From positions 7,179,605 to 7,243,604 of the forward strand of contig NC_052409.1 of assembly GCF_009389715.1 (NCBI RefSeq): a stretch of 64,000 nucleotides of DNA. Reading direction: 5' to 3'. Position 1 is the first letter of the stretch. Each line of letters opens with the position of its first letter. Made by a program: the position numbers and the translations under genes. Below the pieces are notes generated by a model. It had not been told where the DNA came from and did not search any database. It was given only the letters and a program-made list of their open reading frames with translations. The DNA comes from Phoenix dactylifera. Taxonomy: Eukaryota; Streptophyta; Magnoliopsida; Arecales; Arecaceae. Positions 11,701 to 23,900 of this stretch are shown here, piece by piece.

Positions 11701-14700
11701 GTGGATAGCGAGAGGTACCCCCAGATGGGCTTTTTGTATCACATGATGGAGAAGGCAAAGGCTCAGATCATGGAGGCAGATGTAGCCCATGCCCAGGAGT
11801 ACATCGACATCATTGAGCGGCGGTGGGAAGCCCAAATGGGTAGGAAATTGCATCTAGCAGATAAGCGATAATATTGATAATTATACTGATTGATATATTT
11901 GTATAATTATACTAAGATGGTGTCATCTATGTGCAGCATACTATCTGAATCCTCGGTTTCAGTACGAGAGTGGAAGTGGTATGGATGATGAACTTCTTCA
12001 TGCTCTGCGTAATGTTATTTATAAGATGGAGCCTGATCCAGAAGTCGCCGCGTCATGTATAGAAGAGGTAACTATGATTTAGTAACATACGTAAATATAT
12101 CGGATCTTATATTATTGACATACTACAACAAGCTTCTTTCCACAGACCAAATTATTTAGAGAGGGCAGCCACAGCTTTGGACAGCGACCAGCTGTCGTGA
12201 GCAAGACAACTATGAATCCAGGTACAATACAAATCTGCAAGACATTTTTGCATCTGAATTATCTTCAACTATGAGGCCATCATATATGTAAAATGTAATT
12301 ATCTTCAATATTTTTGCAGCTGAATGGTGGATTCATTTTGGCCGATCCGCAAAAAATCTTAAGCGAATAGCTATCCGGATCCTCTCCCAAACGGTCTCCT
12401 CGAGTGGCTGTGAGCGCAACTGGTCCACCTTCGGCCTCATCCACAGCAAACAGAGAAACCGTTTGACACAAAAGCGCCTCAACGACCTAGTTTATGTGTA
12501 CTACAATCTGCGGTTGAGGCTAAAATGCATTCAGGAGGAAGTGGAGCTTAAGTATGCAGATCCCATCTATAAGACTTTTACAGATGATGATGATAATCCT
12601 ATGCTCGACTGGCTTGCGGCCCAGCAGCAGGAGCCCAAACTTGATGAGCTAGAATCGCCTCGACGATCAGCCAGCATCATAGCCACCGAGGCTATGGTCG
12701 ATCTACAGCAATGGGCTGAGCGCAACATTCCACGCACTCCTACAGCTGATATGACGTGGCTAGAGGGGAGCCAGTCACCGCATGACTGGTACGACGCTCC
12801 CGTTCAAAGAGATGATCCTCTCATGCGAGGACGAGGACGCTCTCGTACCCAGTCGACTCGATCAGGAGGGCGTCAATCCCAGCAAACAAGAAAAGAAAAG
12901 GAAAGGGCCCCAATGGAGAGTGTCGAGAAGGAGACTTGGACCAGCAGTGATGAAGGTTCTGGTGGTGATGGATCTACTAGCCATAGAGAAAGTGAAGGAC
13001 AGTATGGTACTACTTATGAGACACAGCCGGAGAGGTTTTCGATGCACCGGTGAGTCTCAGTTTACGCATGCTACACAAGATACGGACCACAGTAGGCCGT
13101 CTGATATAGGTCGGTCGGATACCATTGCATATCGAAGAAGAGCTCCTCGAGGTCGTTCAGGAGGCCAGGATGCAGCTGCAGATGATCTCCCATGTGGAGT
13201 CGGATCCATTGATGTATCAAGTTCCGAGTCTTCCTATTATCCGCGGCCTCAGCCAGCCTATGGATATGGTGCATCGGAGTCATCTTCCGATGGCTACTAT
13301 CCTACGCAGCCCGGAGGGTCTTACGGGTCGGATTTTGGTGCGGGCATATTCGAATGGGCCCCTTATCAAGACACCTCTCAGAGCCAGAGCTTCAGCGAGA
13401 GATCCGAGAGTTCTTATGACCCGACGCGCATTCCTCGAGGATTGAGCATACAAGACTACAATGCCGCTTGGTTAGAGGGATGGGTTGATCTGCCTCCATA
13501 TTATGCTGATGATCCAGATATTGACGAGAAGCATCGCCACTCGACCCGATTTTAGATATCCGAGAGTGCTTTAAATGTATGTAATTGATTGTATCTTAAT
13601 TTAAAAAATTTTTATGTTCTTCATCTCATTATTTGAATCATTTGGAAGTAATAAGTTGCATCATCTAGTTTTAACATTGAACCTAAATATAAAAACATCA
13701 AAAAAATATCCAAAAGTGAAAGAACTCCAAAAAAAAAACGACGATGGGGTCGAAACCAGGCCGAATATGCCCTATCGATACGGTATCGGTTCGGCTCGGT
13801 TCGGCACCGGTACTGTACTGTTACCGGAGCCGACCGGTATGTCGGTATGATCGGTACCGCGAACCTTGGGCATGAAACAAGGAATCAAATAATAGTGGAT
13901 AATAACAACACAAAAAGACGGAATATGTCATGCATGAATTTGCACACTATATACAAAAATGAAATTGAAATATTTAAATTAGAAATGGATAATGTCTAGC
14001 AACGTTCATGATCATAGCAAACTCAACTACATAGATTTAGGTGGCGAAAGAGAAAAACACTAAAGGACATCATAGTACAAAGAGTCTCAAGGAGTGGAAG
14101 TATTATGTGATGGAGACTAAAATATACTATATATGATGGAAACTCCTTGATTCTCTGTATCTTTCTCTCTCTCTCTCTCTCCTCTTGCCCCCCTCCCCTT
14201 CCCCCTCCCCTTCTTAGAAAGGCAATAAGTACTACTGCATTTTAAAGAAATCACTGGAGGAGATGTGGAAAATGTGTGAAACCAGAAGCAAAGCTAGGAC
14301 TTTTTTTTTTCGGTTCCTGGGGTGCGGGTGGAGTGAGGGAGATGACTGGTGTACTTCTTGCTCATTTGTCCAAGAGTGAGAAAGCTTGAGAAAACCTAGT
14401 GATTAACATAAAAAGTTACCAAGATAGAGGCAAATCAACTCTAATACAAGTTAACTAAATGTTTTCAGTTCTAACTAACGTACCAAAATAAATCACTATG
14501 CAACCTGCACAAAATGACTAAATTATTCTGATAACACACTAAACAAATCCATCATTTGTTAATCACTAAAGATTCAACCAATAACATGAAAGATGATTAA
14601 TGACTAAAGAAACATTCTCTTTCAAGAGGAAGACAGATGAATACCACAGAAAAAGTAATGGAAGAAAATTTAAATGATGGAATAGGAGAGAAAGCTGGAT

Positions 14701-17700
14701 CAAGAAAATAACTGACCTCATTTACAATTCCATCACCTCCAACACATATAATTCCTGTAAATGCATTACAATGAGGTGATTACTGAACTGACACGAGAAA
14801 CAAATGGTGAGAACATAACTGATGATATTTACCATCAGGGCATGTTTCAAAATTGACAGTGGAAGCAAGAGTTCTTGCATGACCTGCAGATGTTGTTTTG
14901 ACCACTTCCATCTTGAAACCTGCAAGCTGTACCAATCCATAATGTAAACTGACAGCTAACACCGACGGACAAAATTGAGTTTAAAGAAACTCCAGAGAGA
15001 AGTTATCTACATCCCAGTGTTCATAGCCAAGAATTTGTTTCATTAGAGATATCAATGTCTACTCCTATTAGTGCACCGGAGGTTATTCATCTGCACACCG
15101 GTTATTCAACAGCGGATAGGCTTAGAGCTCCTACGAACACACCGGATATTGAAAAGAGCGCTTACTCTTCTTGCTGCGGAGTCGTTCACAAGAGAAAAAC
15201 TAGCTGTGGATTCAATAGCAGTTTATTCTCAAAAAGCATACTAGTGCCTTACCTGACTTCCTTTTCAAATTGAAACTTAACTCCGACGACAGGCAACTGT
15301 GGCTATCCAAGCTAAGGGTAAGTAGGGTCCAGCAGGGTCAGTCTGGACCGGGTCATAAAGTGGCACAGATAATAGCAATATAGGCGGAAAAAGATTGAAA
15401 AAAGGGCCGAGAAGTACAAGGATGATGACGATCGTGAATTCTTCAAAAGATTGTTGGAGCAAAAGAACTGGCAGATCGATCAGCTTGTAGCTGAGAATGA
15501 CGCATTGAAAGCGGCCTTATTCGAAACTGGTCTCGGGCTGGACCTGGCCCCCCAAAAAAACTGTGGAAGATCGACCAATCCTCACATTATCATCGGCCTC
15601 GCTCAACGAAAAAAGAGAGGTGCAGCTCTCGCCAAGAGTTCGAGCAAGCAAAGTGATGGAAGATTCTATCCCGTAAAACAGATATTGGACACTGCAGAAG
15701 TATTTCGCAATTGATTTATCTAAGAATAAGTTTTTATTTTAAATCCATTGTAATTATTTCATCTTCTTTTTATAATAGAAAAAAATTAGAAAGAAAGAAA
15801 AAGAATAAAATTAGTTTTAAATCTTTGGCACGATCCGTATTTTCCCGGAATGGATCATAATAAAAAAAAATTAATGTCTCTAGGGAATAATAATTGGCAT
15901 TTCCTTTCTCTCAATCAATGGTGTCATGTTGAAATACAAAAAATTGTTTAGTATGCAATCTGCTTGTTATGGACAGGTCGACACATTGCTACTAACACAA
16001 AGCGATAGTCCTTATCAACCATTAGTTACATGGTCCACCGCCTTTCCAGCACAAAAGCCTAGCTTTTTTAGTGCATGAGTCTAGCCTTCCACACTCTCTT
16101 TCCCCTCGTTTTGAATGACAGTGACATTATATATCATCGAACACAGATTTCCTGATCATATGGTGTTGTCAAGACGTCATCATCCTCTACAATGAAGATT
16201 TTATATGCTAAAATCTCTAAAGAATGATTTACTCTTCCTACCAACATCTTTAAACTGTAAAGAGAGATTATTATACACATAAGTATCAATATAATTAGTT
16301 ATAATCATAAATAACAATGAAACACTTTGCTTAAGGATCAACAAACCAATTCCATCTAAAGTAGCGTAATACAATATGAAGTTTCTTGAGAAAAAAAGCT
16401 GAAAAATGTTTAACAAAATTTACCAAAATTTAACACACCTTGAATATTGGCTCCACTTCTCCATGGAAAACTTTACTTGACCGACCATGCCCAGAACGAG
16501 GATTCAAAATCACAAGAACACTTGGAGGAGTTCTACTTTTGAAATGTGGTAGACCATATGGAAGATTACTTGCAACTATGTTAGAAGCCTGCTTCTGGGA
16601 AGACAGCATGGGATGAGGTAAACAATTCACAAAGCACTGCTGGTCCGCAAAGCTGCTGACCCAGTGAATGGCTTCCTCGGAGTTAGAAGCCAAAAACCGA
16701 TAATCCATTTGTGTTCTACATGGCTTTGAAAAACAGGAAAGCCCATATGACTTTTTTCTAAGAGGGTATGAATGCACTGTAAAATGTCGGAGACCAGCAT
16801 TGTATGACACCTGCCAGAGTAATGACAGCATAGTTATGAAGGGCCAGTCACCTTAACAAGGGTATCAAGTTCTTCTTTAGCATAGCTTTGACCAAAGATT
16901 GGCACCGATCAAATATTTTGAAATATATATATAATTTAAGTTTGGGAGATTGAATCAGCAGAAATCATCAAATCATGTCATAAAGCATCAGATTAATTGA
17001 AACTGTAAAAGAACAAGGTTCAACTATACCAATAATTTGCTTTCCACATCCATCAAATGCTAGTGAATTTGTAACATCAATCTCCATGTATTTTCACTAA
17101 TAGACTTCTTTTCCCTTGTTTAGTGACAGGAAACATATATATGGATATCAATGACAAACAATAGCAGTAAGTTTACACAAACCTCCATCTAGCCATCCCT
17201 ATCATAAACCAGCTGAAATAAAAAATACTTACATGTATGCGAATTTAACTTTGCTAATATACGTCAAACAAGATTTAAAACACTGTGATTTCTTTATGAA
17301 TTTAATCGAAACTTGAGTTTGTACCATAAATCACATGATTCATAACAATGCACTGATCTCTGTAGAGAGCTTACAGATATGACGTCCTCAAGGCTCAGCT
17401 TATGAGATCCCCAAACCAGTTCTTTGCTTGTAAGTTTTGCATAGACAATGTTAGGATTCGAGGTTCCAGACCCAGTTTCAGCACCCGGACTTTCAGATTT
17501 CTTTTCAAGAGCAAGCTTCCCAGAAAAAACTTCATACCCTATCAAATCACAGTGCTCATCCCCAAAATCAATTCTGTGCTCTGGTGCTTTTACTTTGCCT
17601 GGAGATTCATGGATTCCGTTGGCCTTATGTTCCCTCAAAGATGTTCTCTTGCCTCGTTTTTCTGGAAATACAGTTGGAGAGGAGGGTTGCCCAGATGCTT

Positions 17701-17791
17701 TTTGACAACGCATTTTGCTCAAACGGCGCAGACATTGTTGGGGCAATCTGAAAGAACTATTACTCTTCAAATGGCAGAGAGATTTCTGCAT
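2779..17791 (-). CDS. LCBK1: Sphingoid long-chain base kinase 1 (LCBK1-type, DAGK catalytic domain)
   Basis: Phosphorylates sphingoid long-chain bases (sphinganine, phytosphingosine, sphingosine), giving the LCB-phosphates used in plant signalling. Coding exons, in order: 17791-17375, 16810-16439, 14926-14833, 14754-14717, 9037-8891, 8035-7936, 5707-4743 and 2955-2779. All joins are in phase and give 769 aa, close to Arabidopsis LCBK1. The start MQKS matches that protein. The DAGK-type nucleotide-binding segment NPRSGHGRSSK lies near residues 242-252, GGDG at 300-303, and IPAGSDNSL at about 329-337. A long variable insert holds a hexapeptide repeat (WDTEPN type). The tail CGIDGEL...LPDQCRLIG matches the C-terminal lobe of the family. 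Intron 4 (9038-14716) contains a dead hAT transposon. No frame-breaking lesion was seen, so the gene should be functional. Confidence 0.93.
4161..4531. repeat. Diverged tandem duplication, two units of about 185 bp, in LCBK1 intron 7
   Basis: The blocks 4161-4347 and about 4348-4531 share the same order of landmarks: AAAAATGCTTTAGTAA, then GTTACTCAA, then TCATTGCTCCCTTT, then ACCTGAGTGACTTTTTC, then TAGCATTGCTCT. They differ by scattered substitutions and small indels, so the duplication is not recent. It is intronic and has no visible coding content. Confidence 0.8.
7281..7352. repeat. Short tandem repeat with T-tracts in LCBK1 intron 6
   Basis: A unit of roughly 32 bp (ATGCCCTTC, a run of T, then GGTGATGTAGTT) occurs twice, followed by a partial third copy. 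The copies differ mainly in T-tract length, which suggests slippage. Confidence 0.7.
9360..9640. repeat. Subterminal palindromic repeats of the hAT element
   Basis: Many copies of the self-complementary core AACCGGTGCGAACCGG and variants alternate with TACATATTTG. A longer block containing CTGCTGAAAATTAGTGCCAGC occurs twice (about 9509 and 9598). Short subterminal repeats are typical transposase-binding clusters in Ac/hAT elements. That role is inferred here. Confidence 0.8.
9632..9708. repeat. Cluster of three hairpins, GTGGCACTTT/AAAGTGCCAC type
   Basis: Three near-perfect inverted repeats follow one another. Each arm is about ten bases: GTGGCACTTT paired with AAAGTGCCAC, GCGGCACTTC with GAAAGTGCCG, and TGGCACTTTT with CAAAGTGCCA. 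They lie between the palindrome array and the transposase region. Function unknown; the pairing itself is plain in the sequence. Confidence 0.7.
10135..13555 (+). pseudogene. hAT transposase pseudogene (BED finger, DUF659, hAT dimerisation domain)
   Basis: The 5' part encodes a BED-type zinc finger (CHKCFKGGGVTRLKQHLAG), preceded in frame by a TGA. A DUF659-like catalytic segment follows (for example KVHNASYILRLMEEVIDQIG). The C-terminal hAT dimerisation block reads SSGCERNWSTFGLIHSKQR (about 12399-12456). The frame of the first block is broken by stops at 11065, 11296, 11461, 11533 and 11641. At least three look like C-to-T or G-to-A changes (TGG to TAG, CGA to TGA), as expected of a methylated, silenced element. 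Two introns may interrupt it near 11870-11935 and 12070-12145. A frameshift near 13050 separates the last part (Ser/Tyr/Gly-rich tail). No functional enzyme can be made. Confidence 0.88.
14160..14215. repeat. (CT)n microsatellite with C-rich tail
   Basis: About 20 bases of CT dinucleotide followed by CCCCTCCCC-type pyrimidine sequence, inside LCBK1 intron 4 and outside the hAT element. Confidence 0.85.
15381..15717 (+). other. Unrecognised open frame in LCBK1 intron 2, antisense to the gene
   Basis: An open frame of about 110 codons ends at 15714. It is charged and amphipathic at first (REFFKRLLEQKNWQIDQL), suggesting a short coiled coil, then basic. I do not recognise the family. DNA from about 15250 is more GC-rich and less AT-tract-like than the surrounding intron, which suggests an inserted fragment, probably from a transposable element. 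It has no clear start context. Confidence 0.3.
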
Positions 17792-18700
17792 ATCTTCCTT
17801 CAACCAGAACTTCAGTACATGAGCAGAAAGTAATCTACAGCAGCACCAATATGTTATGAACTGCAGAGCATATCACTCAACAGAACCCATGAGAGAATTC
17901 TAGAATAATTGCGAAACCTGCATGATAATAATCATAAAATGAAAAGATTAATAGCCATCATGACAGAAATATTGCACGAAGAAAAATTCATAGCATACAC
18001 ATTCCATGAATTAAACTTCAAGAAGTGAATTAGTAAAGAGTAGCATCCATGGATTACAATAGCTGATTAGAAAAATTCAGTTTTGCTATATCCTGACTCA
18101 TGCTTCATTAAGTTGTTATCTTTAATCTCAATTAAAAGGTCCCATGCCCTCTGAGTTCTGACCAAGATATTTAATTATTAAACTAAGAAATACTAATCGG
18201 AAGACAAGTCTAACAGCAAAGTATCTAAATGATATCTATAACCTACCTTCACCTAACACCATATTATGACAAGTAATATTATAACAACCACAATCAGAAC
18301 TAGTAATAACTAACTTGTTCATTTCGTAACTATTAATTCTAAATCACAAAAACTCCAAAATAAAACCGGAAAATCCGAGATAAGAGTTACCGATCCCCAT
18401 ACCAATAAAACCCCAACATAACACTTCACTAACACATTCGGAAGAACACGCTACGAGCAAAAGGAATCACAAGCCATCAAATGCAACAATCGAGACCAAA
18501 ACAATCACATTTCTCACCAAAAGAAGAAGAAGAAGGAGAGAATTCTACGAGTCGAGTCGACGAAGAAAACCGGCTACTGAATCCAGGGGAATTCACCACT
18601 TCAGGCGCCAAGAAAAAAACGGAGACCGCCTCGCTTTCGTGGAAGCTAGAAAGAAACCAATCCGGAGAGAATGGAGGAAAGGCGGGGAGATATTAAACGT
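17792..18700 (-). other. LCBK1 5' untranslated exon and leader intron
   Basis: Upstream of the LCBK1 start, the minus strand has an acceptor-like tract just before 17820 and a donor TTTTG|GTGAGA with the exon ending at 18518. This suggests a non-coding first exon at about 18518-18700 and a leader intron of about 0.7 kb. The exon is pyrimidine-rich on the sense strand, like many plant leaders. The transcription start was not located; no clean TATA box was seen. Confidence 0.5.
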
Positions 18701-19304
18701 TGGTGTGTGAAACGTGTCAGACGCGAAGCTAGCGTTTAAAGAGGGGGGAATTGAAGATTTCGTTTTTATGCATATATTTTTTTTCTCCCTCGCTTTCTTT
18801 CTCCACCTTTATCTCTTTTGTTTAGCTTTTCCTTTCTCTTTTCCGCGCTCGGAGATGGAGGCGTTTGGTGGAGTCGCCATTATTGGGTCATTTTCTATCT
18901 TTTTTGGAAGGAGAGGGGGGGCGGTGGGAAGCTGGCGGTTGGGATGAGCCAGGCGCAGGCAAAGGTGCCAACCAACAAATGATTCGTTGGTTACTTGATT
19001 TCAATTGTTGTATTACTCCCTGCTTTGAGCTGGGGTTAGGTGTGGGACAAAATATTTGGAGGTTGTTTTCTTTTTTCTTTTCTTTTCTCCGATAAACCGG
19101 ATATATTAAATCATTCTAGTGAAAATACATGCGTGTGAATCAGAAGATAGAATATGCAAAAAAAAAAAAAAAAATAGAGGACATAATCGATGAAGCAGTC
19201 TAAGAAGTAGTTCTCGTGTAGTTAGCTGCATATATCACCATTCAATCATCAGCACTGTTAGCTTCTCCATAGATATATTTCACCTCATACGAAAGAAGAG
19301 AGAT

Positions 19305-19763
19305 AGTTGTGATCAGGGAACATGGGTGCAGTTTTATCGCTGCTGGAGGACGGAGCACACCTAGTTGTACGGCGGTGGGAGCAGAGCTGCGGGCTACTTG
19401 AGAAAGCGTTTTATATACGAGACGGGTGTTGGGGGCCGACAGGCTTGTCCTCAAGGGCGACTATTCCACGGTGATTGACTGGATACGAAGAGTGGACACG
19501 TATAGGGACGGCCATCCCCTGATACAGGACACTCGTAGTTTAGTGCAGGAGCTGACCTCCTATCACATTGTCCATGCATACCGAAGGCGAATAGTGTAGC
19601 AAACTGTATCGTTTCTTATGTTGTTCGGCATACTAGAAAGGTCTTCTAGTTTAGTTTAGATTGCATTTCACATGCTTTATTTTGTTTACTTTCTTTTGAT
19701 ATGTCTGATTGTATTCACGTTAGAGGTATATGAAATGAAATATCATTTTGATCAAAAAGAAAA
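19305..19763 (+). mobile_element. 5'-truncated LINE (RNase H end and 3' tail)
   Basis: The plus strand encodes a decayed RNase H-like C-terminus: FIAAGGRSTPSC, VGAELRAT, YTRRVLGADRLVLKGDYST and DWIRR, with at least one stop. It ends in the tail GAAATGAAATATCATTTTGATC followed by A-rich sequence. The same tail and protein occur in the LINE at 50894-53108. Candidate target duplications AAGAAGAGAGATAG (about 19293-19306) and AAGAAGAGAAGTAG (about 19765-19778) flank it, 12 of 14 identical. Confidence 0.75.
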
Positions 19764-19779
19764 AAAGAAGAGAAGTAGT

Positions 19780-20960
19780 CATTCTCCAGCAATCCAACAT
19801 CAATGGATGGGAACTAATTTCGGTAGTTGATGCATTTGATAGCTATCAAACCACCGTCAACAACGAGCCCCCTTCAAGAAATAATATGTGTAGCATACAG
19901 ATGCTTCAGAATATTTGGAGGTCAAATACTTGAATGTGATGCATGATAGGCTAGGAGACTAAATTTTAGAACACGATGTCTGAAAAGGCTTTTGAGAGTC
20001 GTATCTATTGTGCAACGGCTTTCATATAAGTTGCTTTAAGTTGAGATTAGGTTTTTGTTGCCAAAATGTGCAGCCTATGAATGGTTTCAGAGCAATTTGC
20101 GTATAGTGCAAGATTTGAATTGCCTTGTTGAGAGGGATAATGTTATGGGAGGCTTGTGCCGCCTCTAGGAGATTGGATGTGCAAGCTCTAGTGGTGCTTG
20201 GATTGCTAAACGAAGCCAGATTAGTAAATGTGGGAGTTCGATATTGATCCTGTGCAGCTCCCTTAAAAAAAAAAAGGGAAGCATACGAAACTTGGATCTT
20301 AATACCGGCCTCTAGCCTCGCTAGGTGGCGACCAATTTTAATAAACTCAATAGTTGGCAACCTAAATCATTTTCTTATAACAAGTTGATAAGAATTGGAG
20401 TACCAAAATTCTTACACTACCCCCAAACAATCACGAGGACTAATATTATGTACACATAAATAATTCTCATCCATTGTCCTACCTCCTCAGCACCAAGGTC
20501 CGAAATCACTGTGCTTAAAATCCAAATTACTGTGCCAACACCAATTGACTTAACCAGCTCAAGCAGTTGGCGCCTAGAACAGGCAATATTTTTTTTAAAA
20601 ACCCCCTTTAAAAGGCGTATTTACCATTGCCAGCACTCGTTTCAGATGCATTTTATTTGACAGGGGGATTCCATACATTGAAAGAATTCAATCAGATTCA
20701 ATAGGTACAGCAACTGGTGCCAGGGACTGGAACAAACCACCCTTTAGAACTCAACAAAAATGAAACTAACTCACAAAGGTTATTAATTTGCTGGCCAAAT
20801 TGGCCTCGATTTCCTTTTGAGAGCCTGTTTGGATATTCCTCAAGGAAGAAGAGAATTATACACCAACCACAAAAAGAAAGGAGAAGACTGTTAAAAATTC
20901 AGCGAAAATGGAGAGCCTTATTTGATAAATTCTACAAAAATGTTTGATGCTGCTTTTGCT
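19780..20960. other. Gene-free stretch downstream of the PDH-E2 gene
   Basis: AT-rich DNA between the LINE tail and the stop codon of the minus-strand E2 gene. The portion next to 20960 should include the E2 3' UTR. A small hairpin-like CCCTT(A)nAAGGG occurs near 20260-20278. Nothing else was recognised. Confidence 0.4.
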
Positions 20961-23900
20961 TCAGAGTAACATGGAGTACGGGTTCTCGATGTAGCCCTTG
21001 AATGCTTTCAACCACTCCGCGCCAATTGCGCCTACCATGAGCAAAATAAGATTCAGATTTGGCAATGCTGGATTTACAAGTTATGACAATAGAAGCTACA
21101 TGAAGTATTATTCCATTAAAAAAAAATTATCTCAAAATGAATAAAAAAACGTTGCACGCACCATCAATCACACGGTGGTCACAGCTCAATGTTACTGACA
21201 TGAAGGAACCAAACTCAAATTGATCAGGACCAGAACCAGGAATTACCCTCCTCTCAGCTGCGCGAACACCCAAAACAATATTCCAGCATTAGCATATATT
21301 ACTACATTTGGTAAATACTGCAATAAAAATGCAAAATTTAGGAACGCCAAAAACCACCAGAGCCCCAGTATGGTTAGTTATATGTAGATGACATATTTAG
21401 CATAACAAAAAGAGTTTCTCCATCTTTCTAGAGAAATGAGCTCACGGCTTTTTTATTTTTTGGGGCAATCAATGATCTCATGCTTAGCTTGAAGTTTAAA
21501 TGTTTAGAAAAAATTGATCTTCCAGGGTATTATGCCTCTGGAGAGGAATGTGATTAATAAACTGCATGGTATCAAGGGACTTAAGACTTGGTATAAAGAG
21601 GCTAGTCATCAAGAATAATTACCAGAGCCAACAGCCAAAATTCCTGACTGGGGAGGATTTATAATGGCACAGAATTGCTTGATCCCAAAAGGACCTCCCA
21701 AGTTTGATACAGTGAATGTGCCTCCCTGTAAAACAAGCTCATTAATTCACATAGTAGAACTAATATATATTTCATACACATTCATGACATATGTTTGGTG
21801 CTTACATCATACTCTTCTGGTTTCAGACTGTTATCTTTGGCCTTTTGAGCTAAATGCTTCACCTCTTCTGCAATTGTAGATAGTCCCTTTTTGTCTGCAT
21901 CCTGCAAAATCACTAGCTTGTGTTAAATTGCACGAGCGCATGGGAATCTGTAAAAATAATGTCACACTATTTACCCTGATAACTGGAACAAACAATCCAT
22001 TATCTGTTTGTACAGCAACATTAATATTCACATTGTGATACCTGCATTGAATAATGGGGAATTGTCAAGATAATTATCAATATCACTTGTTCTTGATTAT
22101 TTTTGGGGAGAAAAACATCTCAAATATATATTAAAATCCAGATTCCAAAAACTTACTGGCGGATGAAATCATTCATCCAGGAACTGTTACACTGAGGAAC
22201 TTTGCGCAGAGCCAAAGCAGCAGCCTGTTGTCAAGGTTAATATAAGGTCAAAATGTTATTGTGCATGAAAATTTTCAGAAAGAATACATTATTCATTTGA
22301 ACCTTGAAAATCAGCATTCAAAGGAATTGATATGATTGGTTGTAAAATCAAATCAAAATTGCAAGTTTTATTTCAAACAGCACAAAAGTAGTGGTGCAAT
22401 ATGTTTGAGGCCTTTCTTGATATTATTACAAAGCTGTGCAAATAATTGCACAACAAATTTAGAAAGTTCAATTATCCATTTCACATCAAAAAAATTAAAA
22501 AAGAAGTTGATAGGCATGATCAGCAACAATACTTGGAGTTTTCCTTCAGATAGACAACACTGACTTGGGACATGTTCACATCAACTAAGTGAGATTATGA
22601 GACGACAAAAACATTTTTTCAAGGCCCCCCTTGCAGAAGATTTCAGTCCTACAAATTGATCTCCGATAAATTAAAAGAAGACACTCAAGAAGCCACAAAT
22701 GGAAATCCTTGTAGATACAAAACCAATAATTGATGAGGGCTAAAGATTCATAAAAAGAACTTCTTGTGCTTAAGGGGAATATGAAATATGGCTGATTATG
22801 AAAAAACGAATGAATAAGCACCAACCAATTATCTGTCGTTTCTTGTCATGTCTACATCTCAACCAGCAGGGGCACGCCTTAATGGATTTATATGAGGTTG
22901 TACTTCATGACATTGCAAGTTCAATGAAATCCTACCATTACCACCAGCAAAGACCATGTTAATCTTGCCACTCTTATCTTCATATATTTGCATCAACTCG
23001 AAGTCCACCTCCTAAGAATTGCCTCCATGGCCAGTAAAATCACCTCACCTGATTCTCTATAACCATGTACTCAATAAGTGCTACTCCACATTCCCAACTT
23101 TGTTCTTGCTAATTTTGCAACAAAACACAAACATCCTAACCTACTACATTCATACAATGTGCAATATGGATTTACTAATTTAGACAACATTTCTTGTTAC
23201 ACTAGCATGCGCAAATCATGTGATATTATCAGGTCAGGTGTGACCCTCTATTATTCCTGCTCTAACTCTGCTGGAAGTATCCTGATCTATTACCCATGCA
23301 TTTCTACAATCAATTTTTAACATTTCATTTCAAAACACATTTTATCCCATCCTTAGACCAAAACATTTTAAAATTTTGTTTTCTTCCAGACAAGATATGT
23401 CCAAAACAGGCTAAAACTTTGTAATGTCAACACTCAAAGATAATATAAGAAAATAATAAATCAAGAAATATTAGGGAAAGTGATCCCTGTCCTCATTCAA
23501 GCTACTCTTTTTCCAAACAAGATGATGTTGGATATGGAGAACATCTTTGATATAAATAAGTGTTGAATACACAACAATATAAAATACACTTTCAAGTTTA
23601 TTATGATTTAGTAGTTTTCTATATACTAGCAGATACAATATAACTAGATATGTTGCTGTTTTCAAGAAATATGATAATGTACCTGTCAAAACCAATATTT
23701 GCAATCTTGGACCGTGCCCCCAATACAGGGCATACCATTTGCTAGGGTACTAAGACTTGGTACACCCTCCATATCGAGTGTCGATACTAAGGTATGTACC
23801 ATACCAACACTAGGAATGGGGTGTACTGGTCGGGCATGAGTAGAGGGTCCAATACGAAGATTAGAAACCTTGGCCAAAATGCTAAATAATAGTTTTTACA

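Larger units (their letters stand above)
9228..13868 (+). mobile_element. Degenerate hAT-superfamily DNA transposon in LCBK1 intron 4
   Basis: About 4.6 kb with a dead hAT transposase in its middle and CCGGTACCG-rich subterminal DNA at both ends. Candidate 8-bp target duplications flank it: GGCATGGG (9220-9227) and GGCATGAA (13869-13876), 6 of 8 identical. The right end reads ...GCGAACCTTG, so the terminal repeat in outward-to-inward sense starts CAAGGTTCGC. The left end (CAGGATCTGC) resembles it only weakly. An 8-bp duplication is the hAT signature. It lies antisense to LCBK1 and would be spliced out with the intron. The end positions are the least certain part. Confidence 0.75.
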
